Assembly: GCF_023897015.1 (NCBI RefSeq)
Contig: NZ_JAMHFY010000001.1
Location: forward strand, 248,001 to 312,000
DNA length: 64,000 nt
DNA from: Desulfosporosinus nitroreducens
GTDB lineage: Bacteria > Bacillota > Desulfitobacteriia > Desulfitobacteriales > Desulfitobacteriaceae
Reading direction: 5' to 3'
Every line of letters begins with the position of its first letter. The stretch's first letter is position 1. Below the pieces are notes generated by a model, which saw only the letters and a program-made list of their open reading frames with translations, did not search any database and was not told where the DNA came from. Below, piece after piece: positions 15,528-25,635 of this stretch. The translations under genes were made by a program, and so were the position numbers.

Positions 15528-16382
15528 CTAATACAGTATTGACATACGCAGTTTATCAGCCACCATTGCCACGAATTCCGAATTGGTGGGTTTACCGCGA
15601 TCGACATTAATGGTGTACCCAAAAAAGCGATTCATGAAATCTACATTTCCACGATCCCAAGCCAATTCAATGGCATGACGAATAGCCCGTTCAACACGAC
15701 TGGGAGTTGTTTGATATTTTACAGCAATCATCGGATACAGCTCTTTGGTAACTGCTCCAAGCAGTGAGACATCAGACACCACGTTTACAATAGCATCTCG
15801 TAAGTACTGGTACCCCTTGACGTGAGCAGGCACTCCCATCTGGTGAATCATCCTTGTCACTTCGACCTCTAGGTTTTTAGAGGTTGGAGGCAGTATCCCG
15901 GTGGAAATTTGCGAATTAGAATTGGAATTTGAATTGGAGTTAGCGTTTGAGACACTGTTTCGATTAGACACGGTACTAGAGTTTGAAGCAATATTTACGG
16001 AGCTTGAAAAATCATCTTGTAATTGGCGAATACGTTTACCTAAGATGTCTAAGTCAAAAGGTTTTAAAATGTAGTAATTTGCTCCAAGACTTACTGCTCG
16101 CTGGGTCATTGATTCCTGCCCAAAGGCAGTTAAAATAATTATTTTTGGTCTAAGAGGTGCATTCTGGAGTTTTTCCAATACACCTAACCCGTCAAGGTGG
16201 GGCATAATAATATCTAATAACACTACATGAGGTTCTTCCCGAGAAATTAATTCCAGAGCCTCATTTCCATGATATGCCACCCCAACAAGGCTCATATCTT
16301 CCTGCCGTTCAATATACTCTTTAACTACCTCGACAAATTCTCGGTTGTCATCCGCTAGTAGCACACGTATAGGCCTTTGCAT
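15528..16382 (-). CDS. spo0A: Sporulation master response regulator Spo0A
   Basis: 284 residues if started at the ATG at 16382 (GAGGGG about 8 nt upstream gives [13 protein letters not shown]); an upstream ATG adds 11 residues. The receiver domain spans 4-122 with the acidic pair Asp11-Asp12, phospho-acceptor Asp57 in LLDIIMP, Thr85 and Lys107 (LKPFD). The C-terminal DNA-binding domain covers the last 115 residues with the conserved [17 protein letters not shown] recognition region. The linker at about 127-165 is unusual: a Ser/Asn-alternating low-complexity stretch. A 0A box lies upstream, suggesting autoregulation. Next to spoIVB, as in most spore-formers. Confidence 0.98.
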   Translation of the reverse strand: MQRPIRVLLADDNREFVEVVKEYIERQEDMSLVGVAYHGNEALELISREEPHVVLLDIIMPHLDGLGVLEKLQNAPLRPKIIILTAFGQESMTQRAVSLGANYYILKPFDLDILGKRIRQLQDDFSSSVNIASNSSTVSNRNSVSNANSNSNSNSNSQISTGILPPTSKNLEVEVTRMIHQMGVPAHVKGYQYLRDAIVNVVSDVSLLGAVTKELYPMIAVKYQTTPSRVERAIRHAIELAWDRGNVDFMNRFFGYTINVDRGKPTNSEFVAMVADKLRMSILY

Positions 16383-16423
16383 TCCCAGGATCCCCCTCAT
16401 TTCAGCCGCATTCAATTTATATT

Positions 16424-16431
16424 TTCGACAA
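16424..16431 (-). promoter_or_regulatory. 0A box upstream of spo0A
   Basis: TTGTCGAA on the minus strand, a perfect match to the Spo0A~P core site, 42 nt before the chosen start. AGAAGGAGTAT just upstream with GAAAAT about 14 nt later is a weak match to a sigma-H-type promoter overlapping the box. Autoregulation of spo0A is known in other spore-formers and is inferred here. Confidence 0.6.
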
Positions 16432-16490
16432 TTGTTTAAATACTCCTTCTTTTCCCCATAGAATTTTACAATTTTTATTTTGAATTATTT

Positions 16491-16515
16491 AGAGCAGCCT
16501 ATAGAAAGGCTGCTC
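16491..16515 (-). terminator. Hairpin between spoIVB and spo0A
   Basis: A perfect 10-bp stem (AGAGCAGCCT at 16491-16500, AGGCTGCTCT at 16506-16515) lies 28 nt past the spoIVB stop. The T run is weak (AAATAATT follows), so termination may be partial. Confidence 0.55.
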
Positions 16516-16542
16516 TAATATATTAATTTTCCAAGTTAATCT

Positions 16543-17817
16543 TTAAGCCGCTTCTTTCTTATCGAGTTGAGAACTGTCATTCAGCATGTTTTGAATGAAG
16601 ACTCCATAACCCCGCTGACTGTCATTCACGAAAACGTGAGTTACTGCTCCGATTAGTTTCCCATCCTGAACAATCGGGCTACCACTCATTCCTTGGATGA
16701 TACCACCTGTGACTTCCAGGAGCCTTGGATCTGTTACTCTCACAATCATATTTTTGCTGTCCGTTCGATTTTTCATGACACGATCGATATTAACAGTAAA
16801 CTCCTCTATCTTTTCTCCTTGTATTACCGTGTAAATCTTAGCCGGACCAACTTTAACCTCCGATTCCCAACCAACCGGGATAGCTTCTTTGAAATAAGGA
16901 TTCTCAATTCGTCCACTCATTTTACCAAATATACCGGTCATAGTATTTTTTTCAATGGTTCCACTAAAAATAGAGTTAGGAACAAAGGAACCGATTTTTT
17001 CGCCTGGATGCCCTCGTTTCCCTTTTTCAATAGCATATATTGTTGACGCAATGATTTTACCATCATAGACTTCAATCTTCTGATTAGTATCCGCATCTGT
17101 TATTACATGTCCTAATGCACCATATAGATTAGTAACCGGATCTAAAAATGAGAGAGTCCCGACTCCTGCTGCTTCGTCTCGAACAAATAAACCCATGCGG
17201 TATCTTCCTGTCTCAACACAAAAAATTGGATGCACTGTTTTCTCTACAACTTGATCTTGATGCTTAAATATAACATTTACAGATCCTTTTTGTTTTCCTG
17301 CTAGATTGATGGCATTGGATACCTCTTGATCCGTTTTAACTTCCTGATTTTCAATTTTCAAAAGGATATCCCCAACTTGGATCCCAGCTTCTTTCGCAGG
17401 AAATGAGTTCTTTCCGTTTTTGTCTAATACAGGAGCCTGTCCCACGACCATAACACCCTTAGTTTGTAAGGTTACACCAATCGATTGCCCTCCGGGTATT
17501 AATTTTATGGGATTCATTACTTCGACTTCCCCTGAACTTAACGGAAAAATCCCAAAAAGTTTATAAGCGACATCCATTTTTTCTGACATCTGAGAATGAG
17601 ACACTCCTGAAGCAGCTACTGAAACCGTCTTGTGATTAGGTGAGGTTTTCTCTACTTGAATAATACTGGACCAAATACCCTTAAAGTTAGATTCCTGGTG
17701 ACTAACTTGAGTTTGATGAATCTGAGGCAATTCAACTAACAGTTGAAGGAAGGTGCAAAACAAGAGACTGATTAATAATAAAATGCTTCTTTTTTTCACT
17801 CTCTTATCATCCTCCAC
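16543..17817 (-). CDS. spoIVB: SpoIVB serine peptidase (S55 family)
   Basis: 424 residues. One N-terminal membrane anchor (about 10-27), a PDZ domain at about 120-200 (GIQVGDILLKIENQEV), then the S55 peptidase domain with His in LYGALGHVITD and the nucleophile Ser in MSGSPIVQDGKLIGAV. In spore-formers SpoIVB is secreted from the forespore and cleaves SpoIVFA to activate pro-sigma-K processing. The start is a GTG at 17817 with GGGGAG upstream; a second GTG six codons later, behind GGAGG, is equally plausible. Expression from a sigma-G/F promoter is expected but no clear box was identified. Confidence 0.96.
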   Translation of the reverse strand: MEDDKRVKKRSILLLISLLFCTFLQLLVELPQIHQTQVSHQESNFKGIWSSIIQVEKTSPNHKTVSVAASGVSHSQMSEKMDVAYKLFGIFPLSSGEVEVMNPIKLIPGGQSIGVTLQTKGVMVVGQAPVLDKNGKNSFPAKEAGIQVGDILLKIENQEVKTDQEVSNAINLAGKQKGSVNVIFKHQDQVVEKTVHPIFCVETGRYRMGLFVRDEAAGVGTLSFLDPVTNLYGALGHVITDADTNQKIEVYDGKIIASTIYAIEKGKRGHPGEKIGSFVPNSIFSGTIEKNTMTGIFGKMSGRIENPYFKEAIPVGWESEVKVGPAKIYTVIQGEKIEEFTVNIDRVMKNRTDSKNMIVRVTDPRLLEVTGGIIQGMSGSPIVQDGKLIGAVTHVFVNDSQRGYGVFIQNMLNDSSQLDKKEAA

Positions 17818-17992
17818 TCTATTCTCCCCATTGTATCTCCCCTTTTTCCTCGTTTTAGAGCGGTCAATATAATAAGTGAAGTGAAGGTTTTTTGTTTGAA
17901 TTCTAATGTTAAATTATCCAAATCACTTCTGTTTCATCCTGACAAAAGTGTTCCATATTCTTTAAAACAATGGCAAATTAGACAATATAAAA

Positions 17993-18020
17993 AGATTGCA
18001 TAAATAACTTTACGCAATCT
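17993..18020 (-). terminator. Terminator after recN
   Basis: AGATTGC (17993-17999) and GCAATCT (18014-18020) form a 7-bp stem followed by T5 on the minus strand. It is the only feature in the 318-bp gap 17818-18135. Confidence 0.6.
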
Positions 18021-18135
18021 ATTTTAAAACCTACTTAAATTCACTTTTTGAAATCCTTAGGCTGACACCTATAGATTCAAATCTCTCCTATATTGTAAAT
18101 TTTGTGCTTCGTAAATCAGTCTCGCCCTTCGTGTA

Positions 18136-19818
18136 TTATGCCCCGAACATTGTGCCACGAGCAGAGCGTTGCCGTAATTCTTGAGCGTGTTTACGTGTTA
18201 TTTCTATTTCCCCGCCCCCAAGCATTCGTGCAAGTTCTTCAACACGGTCAACCTCAGATAACGAGTCAACTCGAGTTCGAGTCCTTTCCTCGTTGACTTC
18301 TTTAACTATACCATAGTGGGCCTCTGCAAAGGCTGCAACTTGTGCGGCATGTGTGATACAAAAAACTTGTTTATCCTGGGCGATTTTAGCCAATTTTTCA
18401 CCGACTCTATGAATTGTTCTGCCTCCGACTCCACTGTCTACCTCATCGAAGATGAAGGTTCCAACCGACTCAACTTTCGCCAGCAGACTTTTTAAAGCCA
18501 GCATCAAGCGCGACATTTCCCCTCCGGAAGCGACTTTCGCTAAGGGTTTAGGCGGCTCTCCCAAATTGGCGGAGAAATAAAATTCAGCTGTTTCTGCGCC
18601 ACCCTTGGCAGGCTCCTCATTCGGCATAAACCGAACTTCAAATCGGCTTTTCTCTAAGCCTAAATCCGCAAGTTCAAGCGCCAATCCGTTCTCGATACCC
18701 GTTGCTATTTCGCGCCGTTTTAAGCTTAGTTGCTCAGCAACAATTTCATAGGCTTTTCGAGTTGTCTGTTTCTCGTTATGTATCTTTTCGAACTGCTCCT
18801 GAACATGAGTGATTTGATCCAATTCTTCAAGCATGCTCGCATGTTTTTCCAAAACTTCTTCAATCGTTGTCCCAAATCTCCGAAGCTTTTTGAGTAGAAT
18901 AAGACGCTCTTCGATCTGGTCGAGTCTTTCCGGTTCGAACTCAAAATTATCACGATACGCCCTAATTTGTTCAGCTAAGTCTTCCGCCGAGTAATAGATT
19001 GACTCGATTTGTTCATAAACATTTAATGTGTCATCTAAACGATCTAATTCTTGCAGAGCTTTGCGCGCCTGCCCTAACATATCAAAGGCTGCCGGTTTGC
19101 CCACTGAACCTTCATAGAGTGCTCCATAGGCTTCAGAGACCAGACTGGTAATTCTCTCCGAGTTGCTTAGGCGTTTCTTTTCCTGAAGGAGTTCTTCTTC
19201 TTCGCCCGGCACCGGACTAACCCGTTCAATCTCCTCGATTTGATAACGAAGAAACTCTTCACGTTTTTGACGTTCATCTTCTGAAATGGATAATTCACGC
19301 TCTTTACGGATAATCCTCTGGTAGGTTTTGGCCGCTTCATTCACCACATCCACTTCAACTTGGAGCCCCCCCAAGTCATCCAAAAGATCTTGATGGGTTT
19401 CGGGGCGAAAGAGAGAAAGATGTTCTATTTGACCGTGAATATCTACAAGCCCTACACAAAGCGAACGATAGAGGGTTAACGGAATTGACCGGCCTTGAAC
19501 ACGACAGACATTTTTTCCTGTGGAGTTTATTTCACGAAAAAGAAATAATTGCCCGTCTTCCGCCGGATAACCAGCCTCTTCAAGCCTCAGTAAATACTCA
19601 GGTGCCAGATCATCGAAGACGCCTTCGATTCGTGCTCGTGATTCTCCATGCCGGATAAGATCTGTACTGGCACGTCCACCTAAAAGAACCCCAAGCGCGT
19701 CGATCAGCATTGATTTTCCTGCGCCGGTTTCTCCTGTAAATACAGTTAAACCACAACCGAAATTCAGACGAACTGTCTCCATTAGTCCAAAATTCTCTAC
19801 GTGCAACTCTGCTAGCAT
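18136..19818 (-). CDS. recN: DNA repair protein RecN
   Basis: 560 residues, full length for this SMC-like family. Walker A GETGAGKSMLIDAL at 29-42; central coiled-coil arms at about 150-370; ABC signature VASGGEMSRLMLALK and Walker B TFIFDEVDSGVGG in the C-terminal half. RecN acts early in double-strand-break repair, bridging DNA ends. The ATG is preceded by GGAGG at 6 nt, and argR ends 11 nt upstream, so the two are co-transcribed. Confidence 0.97.
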   Translation of the reverse strand: MLAELHVENFGLMETVRLNFGCGLTVFTGETGAGKSMLIDALGVLLGGRASTDLIRHGESRARIEGVFDDLAPEYLLRLEEAGYPAEDGQLFLFREINSTGKNVCRVQGRSIPLTLYRSLCVGLVDIHGQIEHLSLFRPETHQDLLDDLGGLQVEVDVVNEAAKTYQRIIRKERELSISEDERQKREEFLRYQIEEIERVSPVPGEEEELLQEKKRLSNSERITSLVSEAYGALYEGSVGKPAAFDMLGQARKALQELDRLDDTLNVYEQIESIYYSAEDLAEQIRAYRDNFEFEPERLDQIEERLILLKKLRRFGTTIEEVLEKHASMLEELDQITHVQEQFEKIHNEKQTTRKAYEIVAEQLSLKRREIATGIENGLALELADLGLEKSRFEVRFMPNEEPAKGGAETAEFYFSANLGEPPKPLAKVASGGEMSRLMLALKSLLAKVESVGTFIFDEVDSGVGGRTIHRVGEKLAKIAQDKQVFCITHAAQVAAFAEAHYGIVKEVNEERTRTRVDSLSEVDRVEELARMLGGGEIEITRKHAQELRQRSARGTMFGA

Positions 19819-19829
19819 AACAAAACCTC

Positions 19830-20282
19830 CTACCCAAGCAAGGCGCTTATCCGTCCCAGGACCGTCTGAACAGCCTCTTTTGGCTTAATAACCAAAAGAA
19901 TAGTGTCATCTCCGGCTACTGTTCCAATGAGTTCTTCCCAGTTGCTATTATCCATAACAGCGGCTAAGGCATGTGCATTTCCTGGTATAGTTCGAATTAC
20001 AATAAGACTGTCAGTATCATTAATGGAAACCATAGCCTCTCTTAATAAACGCTTAAGACGGTCTTGCAAGTTTGCTGGATGATGTTCGCTCGGAACAGCA
20101 TAGCGATATTCGTCTCCCTGACTAGGGACTTTAATCAATCCCATTTCCTTAATATCCCTAGAAACTGTTGCCTGTGTTACATCGAAACCGGCTAAGCGCA
20201 GTTTATCTGCAAGATCTTCCTGAGTATGAATAATTTGCTTTGTGATGATTTCTTGAACCTTCATCTGGCGACGTGCTTTCAT
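19830..20282 (-). CDS. argR: Arginine repressor ArgR
   Basis: 150 residues, normal length. The N-terminal winged HTH contains THTQEDLADKL-like and VTQATVSRDIKEMGLIK segments. The C-terminal hexamerisation/arginine-binding domain carries GTVAGDDTILLV. Start ATG at 20282 with AAAGGAGGGG 7 nt upstream. It regulates arginine metabolism in response to L-arginine. The argR-recN-nadK neighbourhood is conserved in Firmicutes. Confidence 0.97.
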   Translation of the reverse strand: MKARRQMKVQEIITKQIIHTQEDLADKLRLAGFDVTQATVSRDIKEMGLIKVPSQGDEYRYAVPSEHHPANLQDRLKRLLREAMVSINDTDSLIVIRTIPGNAHALAAVMDNSNWEELIGTVAGDDTILLVIKPKEAVQTVLGRISALLG

Positions 20283-20285
20283 ACA

Positions 20286-20396
20286 CTACCCCTCCTTTCG
20301 CGATGCCCGATGCGCGAAGCTCGAAGCTCGAACCTCTGGCATTGTGCATAACCGCTCGTAATTCGCACCTCGTGCCTCGTGCCTCGTGCTTCGCAC
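20286..20396. repeat. Low-complexity short-word repeat between nadK and argR
   Basis: The gap is filled with near-repeats of 7-9 nt: CGAAGCTCGAAGCTCGAA, then CCTCGTG three times and CTTCGCA. Similar TTCGAA/TTCG-rich words occur in other intergenic strips of the window (about 26885-26930, 32908-32957, 33115-33150, 48660-48725). No gene or terminator is seen in it. Confidence 0.6.
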
Positions 20397-21215
20397 TTAC
20401 TCATGCCAACGATCTCTTAGCTTTTCTCGAACGACCTGAGGAAAACTGCGCGTACCCAACCGGATTAATAACGCTTTTATCGGATCAGTTTTTATAATGA
20501 CGGTTTGGCCTGAATAAATTACGATGCTTTGACGGCCATCGAAAGTCACCATACACTTTTCTCCGTTAGCTAAAAGAATTTGGATTTCCTCCTCATCTGA
20601 GACAAGCATAGGACGAGCTGAGAGAGAGTGTGCAGCTAACGGAGTGAGTAAGATTGCTTGAACATTAGGACTGATGATAGGTCCGCCGGCAGAAAGTGAA
20701 TAGGCAGTGGAACCGGTTGGAGTAGAAACAATCAAGCCGTCCGCTGGATAGCTTACGGTGGGTTCTCCCGAAAGGTTTGCTTGCAGAGTAATTATTCCAT
20801 CTCTGCCTTCTCTGGAAAACACAACATCATTTAAGACCCTGTAAGAAATTCCGTCCTCAGCGCCACCGTTAACAACTACATTCAACATTAAACGCTCTTG
20901 GATTTCAAAATCTTTGCTCAGAATCTTTTCCAAAGCACCGTAAACTTCTTCACGTTCAATTTCACACAGAAACCCTAAGCGCCCAAAATTAACCCCCAAA
21001 ACAGGGATTCCGAACGAGGAGGCTTCACGCGCTGCTTGGAGAAGGGTACCATCCCCTCCTAAGGATATCAGGAATTCCGCTTTTTGCTTGATAATATCCT
21101 CCCACTCTGTTAAAACGTCCCAGCCGCGAGCTCGAAACCACGCCTCAATTTTAGGAGCCAATGTCAAGGCTTCTGGTTTACTCATATTGCGCCACAAACC
21201 AACGATTTTTTCCAT
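20397..21215 (-). CDS. nadK: NAD kinase
   Basis: 272 residues. The diagnostic GGDGT motif is at 53-57, followed by NDVVFSRE and the glycine-rich TPTGSTAYSLSAGGPI that binds NAD. It phosphorylates NAD to NADP with ATP or polyphosphate. The gene begins 4 nt after tlyA ends and no strong ribosome site is seen, consistent with translational coupling in the dxs-tlyA-nadK operon. Confidence 0.97.
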   Translation of the reverse strand: MEKIVGLWRNMSKPEALTLAPKIEAWFRARGWDVLTEWEDIIKQKAEFLISLGGDGTLLQAAREASSFGIPVLGVNFGRLGFLCEIEREEVYGALEKILSKDFEIQERLMLNVVVNGGAEDGISYRVLNDVVFSREGRDGIITLQANLSGEPTVSYPADGLIVSTPTGSTAYSLSAGGPIISPNVQAILLTPLAAHSLSARPMLVSDEEEIQILLANGEKCMVTFDGRQSIVIYSGQTVIIKTDPIKALLIRLGTRSFPQVVREKLRDRWHE

Positions 21216-21219
21216 TTTA

Positions 21220-22029
21220 TTATTCCGTCTCTTTCTGAGCGTTGTGAACTACAAGTTCCAGCTCTGAATGCCAATCTATTCCCGATTCATTTTGCAAACC
21301 CAACCAAGCCAAATATTCAATATTTCCCTCTGGGCCGCGAATTGGTGAATAATCTAACCCTAAGACCTGAAATCCTATACCTTCTGCTTGCCCAAGGACA
21401 GTCTCAATAACCTGTTTATGTACATTTTTGTCTTTAACCACGCCCTTTTTCCCGACATGCTCTCGTCCGGCTTCAAATTGAGGCTTAATTAGGGATACTA
21501 CTTGTCCATCATCTTTAAGAATAGCTATCATTGCAGGAAATATCTTCGTAATTGAGATAAACGCTACATCGGAAACGATCCAGTCCACCTTCTCCGGCAA
21601 AGTGTCCGTTGAGAGATAACGAGCATTTACTCGCTCCATTGAAACTACCCGCGGATCAGTTCGGAGTTTCCAGTCTAACTGTCCATACCCTACATCTACG
21701 GCATAAACTCGTTTTGCTCCATTTTGCAAGGCACAATCTGTAAAGCCCCCCGTCGAAGCGCCTATATCGACCACTACTTTATCCTTAAACGAGATTGGAA
21801 AGGCTTCCAGAGCCTTAGCTAACTTTAATCCGCCACGTGAAACAAACGGCAGGATTTCACCTTTCAATTCAATCAACGCATCTTGAGATAATTCCGATCC
21901 GGGCTTATCCACGCGTTGCCCTCCGACAAACACTATCCCTGCCATTACCATAGCTTTCGCTTTTTCACGACTGGTTGCCAACCCGTTCTTGACGATTAAT
22001 ACATCAATACGTTCTTTTCCTTTAGCCAC
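21220..22029 (-). CDS. tlyA: TlyA-family rRNA 2'-O-methyltransferase
   Basis: 269 residues from a GTG (GGACGGGG upstream). The N-terminal S4 RNA-binding domain spans about 6-65 and the FtsJ-type SAM-binding domain starts with VVDIGASTGGFTDCAL. The catalytic tetrad candidates are Lys in GGLKLAKAL, Asp in VSDVAFIS, Lys in LIKPQFEAG and a C-terminal Glu. Members of this family methylate 16S and 23S rRNA; some are annotated as haemolysins for historical reasons. Confidence 0.95.
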   Translation of the reverse strand: MAKGKERIDVLIVKNGLATSREKAKAMVMAGIVFVGGQRVDKPGSELSQDALIELKGEILPFVSRGGLKLAKALEAFPISFKDKVVVDIGASTGGFTDCALQNGAKRVYAVDVGYGQLDWKLRTDPRVVSMERVNARYLSTDTLPEKVDWIVSDVAFISITKIFPAMIAILKDDGQVVSLIKPQFEAGREHVGKKGVVKDKNVHKQVIETVLGQAEGIGFQVLGLDYSPIRGPEGNIEYLAWLGLQNESGIDWHSELELVVHNAQKETE

Positions 22030-22065
22030 TGTACCCCGTCCTTTTATCAGTGAGCAGGAACTATT

Positions 22066-23952
22066 TTAAGATTGCGCGACGTCACGAAACAATTTTAATC
22101 GTTCTGCTGCTTGCACGATTCCTTTAGTCGATAAGCCATGGACCGTAAACAAATGAGGAATGGATCCTTGATCGACGAACCCTGGATATCCCAAGCGTTC
22201 AACTGTTACACCATCGATTCCTTCTTCTTCAAGAAATTCCAAAATCGCGCTGCCCATGCCTCCTTTAAGAGAATGGTCTTCTATGGTGATTATTTTTTTT
22301 GTAAGCTGAGCGTAATGTGATAAGAGTTTCCGATCTAGAGGATTTATATACCGCAAGTTAATGACTGCAGCATCTACGCCGCGATAACTTAATTCTTGAG
22401 CTGCAAGGAGACAAGTATTAACCATGGGACCAATTCCGATTAAGGTAACGTCCCGACCGTCCCTTAAGACTTCTGCTTTACCAATGGGGATTTGCTTTAA
22501 CTTTTTATCCAGCGTTACGCCCTGTCCGGCTGATCTCGGATAGCGCAGGGCAACAGGTCCGTCATGTTTTATCGCTGTATAGAGCATATGGCGCAATTCA
22601 TTTTCATCTTTAGGTGCCATGAAGACCAAGTTAGGAATGATCCTAAAAAAGGATATGTCAAATACACCATGATGCGTAGGTCCATCATCCCCAACAATTC
22701 CGGCCCGGTCAATCGCTAAGACAACATTAGCCTGTTGCAAACAGACGTCATGCAGGACTTGATCATAGGCTCTTTGATAAAAGGTGGAATAGATGGCAAC
22801 AACAGGCTTTAACCCCCCGAATGCCAATCCTGCAGCAAAGGTAACGGCATGTTGTTCCGCAATTCCAACATCGAAGAAACGATCCGGTAATTCCTTGGCG
22901 AACTCATTAAGACCTGTTCCACCTGGCATCGCCGCAGTAATTGCCACGATTTTTGGATTTTCCCTGGCAAGCTGACAAAGGGTCTCTCCGAAAACCGCCG
23001 TATAGGTCGGAGGAGCAGGTTTCTTAGTCACTTTTCCGGTTTCGGGATCAAAAGGGCCTATCCCATGAAAGATATCCGGATTTTCCTCAGCAGGTTTGTA
23101 CCCTTTTCCTTTACAAGTCACGACATGGACCAGAACGGGCCCTTTCTTATTCTTAGCTTGGTCTAATACCTTTTCGACCAAAGCCAGATCATGTCCATCA
23201 ATCGGCCCTAAGTATGTGAAACCCAATTCTTCAAAAAGTAATCCTGGTACCAGCAAATATTTTAGGCTGTCTTTGGCTTTAGCTGCTAACTTAGCAACCT
23301 GAGGTCCTATTCCGGGAATTCGTTTCAATAAGTATTCCAGATCCTCTTTACGTTTATCATAGAGTGGATCTGTCCTCAATCGATTAAGATATGTAGACAT
23401 TGCCCCCACGTTAGGAGAAATGGACATCTCATTATCATTCAAGACCACGATCACATTTGTCTCACTATGTCCCGCATGATTTAAGGCCTCATAGGCCATT
23501 CCGCCAGTCATAGCTCCATCTCCAATGACAGCCACAACGTGGTGACTCTCTTGGAGAACATCCCGAGCTTTAGCAAACCCAACAGCTGCCGAAATGGAAG
23601 TACTGGAGTGTCCGGTTTCAAAACTGTCGTGGGCACTTTCCCCCCGTTTGGGAAAGCCGGACAAGCCTTTATATTGGCGAATCGTCTTAAACTGTTTGAG
23701 CCGTCCGGTTAAGAGCTTATGCACATAGGTTTGATGACCAACATCCCAGACAATCTTATCATGGGGGCTATTAAATATTCGGTGTAACGCCAAGGTTAGT
23801 TCCACGACCCCAAGGTTCGGCGCTAAATGCCCTCCATTTTTGGAGACCACTTTAATCATTTCTTGCCGAATCTCCTGCGCCAGACTATTTAGGTCTGTCA
23901 GATTCAACCCACGCAAGTCCTTCGGCTCATGAATTTTTTCGAGCAGTCCCAT
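22066..23952 (-). CDS. dxs: 1-deoxy-D-xylulose-5-phosphate synthase
   Basis: 628 residues, full length. ThDP-binding [30 protein letters not shown]; pyrimidine-domain [17 protein letters not shown] with the catalytic Glu; and [18 protein letters not shown]. It makes DXP from pyruvate and glyceraldehyde 3-phosphate, the entry to the MEP isoprenoid pathway. It sits with ispA upstream in one operon. A type 2 IPP isomerase gene (61.3 kb) belongs to the same pathway. Confidence 0.98.
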   Translation of the reverse strand: MGLLEKIHEPKDLRGLNLTDLNSLAQEIRQEMIKVVSKNGGHLAPNLGVVELTLALHRIFNSPHDKIVWDVGHQTYVHKLLTGRLKQFKTIRQYKGLSGFPKRGESAHDSFETGHSSTSISAAVGFAKARDVLQESHHVVAVIGDGAMTGGMAYEALNHAGHSETNVIVVLNDNEMSISPNVGAMSTYLNRLRTDPLYDKRKEDLEYLLKRIPGIGPQVAKLAAKAKDSLKYLLVPGLLFEELGFTYLGPIDGHDLALVEKVLDQAKNKKGPVLVHVVTCKGKGYKPAEENPDIFHGIGPFDPETGKVTKKPAPPTYTAVFGETLCQLARENPKIVAITAAMPGGTGLNEFAKELPDRFFDVGIAEQHAVTFAAGLAFGGLKPVVAIYSTFYQRAYDQVLHDVCLQQANVVLAIDRAGIVGDDGPTHHGVFDISFFRIIPNLVFMAPKDENELRHMLYTAIKHDGPVALRYPRSAGQGVTLDKKLKQIPIGKAEVLRDGRDVTLIGIGPMVNTCLLAAQELSYRGVDAAVINLRYINPLDRKLLSHYAQLTKKIITIEDHSLKGGMGSAILEFLEEEGIDGVTVERLGYPGFVDQGSIPHLFTVHGLSTKGIVQAAERLKLFRDVAQS

Positions 23953-24001
23953 CCTTCTTCCCCCTCGTAATTAGGTCTATATTCAAATTGCCATACATTA
24001 T

Positions 24002-24442
24002 CTAAACTAAAAGTCCAACAATTATTCCTACCATTACGCCCCCAAAAACCTCTAAAGGGGTATGTCCAATCAGTTCCTTAAGCCGTTCTTGAGCCAGGTC
24101 AGGTCCATGGTATAAACGTTCGACTAACCGGTTTAGAACCTCTGCCTGTTTGCCGGCAGCCCGTCTCACTCCAGTAGCATCATACAAGACAATCATACCG
24201 AAAACAGCCGCTACTGCGAAGATCGGCGAATCCCATCCATAGTATTTTCCAACTCCTAAGGCTAAAGCACTCACCGTTGCGGAGTGGGAACTTGGAAAAC
24301 CGCCTGAACTAAAAAAAAGTGAGAAATTCAGTTTCCTTACTGATAATAGATTAACCCCAACTTTTAAAATTTGAGCTAAAAGCCATGCGGTTAGAGCTGA
24401 AATTAGAATTGCATTGTGGTAAATCCCTGGAAATATCGGCAT
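24002..24442 (-). CDS. DivPAP2 (YuiD-like) membrane phosphatase-family protein
   Basis: 146 residues with about four membrane segments. The divergent PAP2 signature GGFPSSHSATVSALALGVG at 45-65 carries the conserved SxSH core, and GVRRAAGKQAEVLNRL the charged loop. The first PAP2 motif is reduced, as usual for this family. Substrate unproven; its place between ispA and dxs suggests a prenyl or lipid phosphate, but this is inference. Confidence 0.85.
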   Translation of the reverse strand: MPIFPGIYHNAILISALTAWLLAQILKVGVNLLSVRKLNFSLFFSSGGFPSSHSATVSALALGVGKYYGWDSPIFAVAAVFGMIVLYDATGVRRAAGKQAEVLNRLVERLYHGPDLAQERLKELIGHTPLEVFGGVMVGIIVGLLV

Positions 24443-24456
24443 AATAACGACCTCAT

Positions 24457-25323
24457 TTAATGTTTGCGTTCTTCAATATAGAATGCCAGCTCATTTAGAA
24501 AGCTTGCCCTTTCACCTAATGGTTTTATGGCTGCCTGAGCTTTAAGAATTTGAGCATGCAATTGGTGACCAGCGCCGTCAAGCCCCAGTAAAGAAACATA
24601 AGTTGATTTACCCTGCCGAATATCGCTTCCAGCAGGTTTACCGAGAGTTTCGCTATCCCCAACTATATCCAAAATATCATCCTTTATCTGAAAAGCTAAT
24701 CCTAAGGCTTGGGCATAATCCGTCAGTGCCTCAATTTGTTCCTCCGTGCCTCCTGATAAAATCCCTCCGAGCCGAGCAGAAACCGTCAATATGGCACCCG
24801 TTTTTGCTTTATGAATTTCCTCGATTTCATTTAAACTAAGGGCTTTTCCTTCTCCAGCAACATCCGCTACCTGTCCGCCGACCATTCCATCTTTCCCTGC
24901 AGCAACAGCAACCTCGCGTATAACGCGCAACTCTCTTTCAGGCTGACCAAGTTCTAAATTGGCCAGAATTTCAAAAGCATACGTCAACAAGGCATCACCA
25001 GCCAGAATTGCCTGTGCCTCTCCGAAAACTTTGTGATTAGATAGTCTTCCCCTTCGATAATCGTCATTATCCATGGCTGGTAAATCATCATGAATTAAGG
25101 AGTATGTATGAATAAGCTCTATGGACGCAGCAGCTTGTAAAACAGCTTCAGGATTACCGCCTACAGCCTCTGCTGAGGCCAAAGCTAACACAGGTCGAAT
25201 TCGTTTGCCCCCTCCAATTAGGGAATAATACATACTCTCATTTAAACTGTCTTTATCCCACGGCAACTGAGCGAGAGTTTGTTCAATCATTGTGAGATAA
25301 CGTTGAAAGGTTTCCTTAAACAC
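24457..25323 (-). CDS. ispA: Short-chain polyprenyl (farnesyl) diphosphate synthase
   Basis: 288 residues from a GTG behind AAGGATG. First Asp-rich motif LIHDDLPAMDNDDYRRG at about 80-95, second IKDDILDIVGD at about 215-225, and the GGKRIRP substrate loop at 36-42. It condenses IPP with DMAPP/GPP to FPP. The bulky residue pattern before the first Asp motif fits bacterial FPP synthase. Follows xseB by 9 nt, the standard xseA-xseB-ispA-dxs order. Confidence 0.95.
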   Translation of the reverse strand: MFKETFQRYLTMIEQTLAQLPWDKDSLNESMYYSLIGGGKRIRPVLALASAEAVGGNPEAVLQAAASIELIHTYSLIHDDLPAMDNDDYRRGRLSNHKVFGEAQAILAGDALLTYAFEILANLELGQPERELRVIREVAVAAGKDGMVGGQVADVAGEGKALSLNEIEEIHKAKTGAILTVSARLGGILSGGTEEQIEALTDYAQALGLAFQIKDDILDIVGDSETLGKPAGSDIRQGKSTYVSLLGLDGAGHQLHAQILKAQAAIKPLGERASFLNELAFYIEERKH

Positions 25324-25332
25324 TTTTTACGT

Positions 25333-25632
25333 TCATCCTTCCCCATCGAAACTGGCAGGCATTATTTGTAATTGTCCATCCGGCCCTTCAAGCAAGATCT
25401 CCATTTGTTTTTCTGCTTGGTCCAACACCTTAGAACAATATTGAACGAGACCTATACCCTCTTTAAATAAGCTCAAGGCCTTTTCTAAAGGCAGATCTTT
25501 TTGTTCAAGCGTTTTGACAATCATCTCCAGTTGTTGAAGTCCTGTCTCTAGAGATGGTTCTTCTGTCGCACTCTCATTTATTTTATCTTGCACTTGCTCA
25601 AAAAGGTCCTCTGTCCATATATTTGTACTCAT
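25333..25632 (-). CDS. xseB: Exodeoxyribonuclease VII small subunit
   Basis: 99 residues. The core EPSLETGLQQLEMIVKTLEQ and LPLEKALSLFKEGIGLVQYCSKVL matches XseB. It has about 20 extra N-terminal residues and a short C-terminal tail. It pairs with XseA to degrade single-stranded DNA. The gene begins 3 nt after xseA ends. Confidence 0.95.
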   Translation of the reverse strand: MSTNIWTEDLFEQVQDKINESATEEPSLETGLQQLEMIVKTLEQKDLPLEKALSLFKEGIGLVQYCSKVLDQAEKQMEILLEGPDGQLQIMPASFDGEG

Positions 25633-25635
25633 AGA

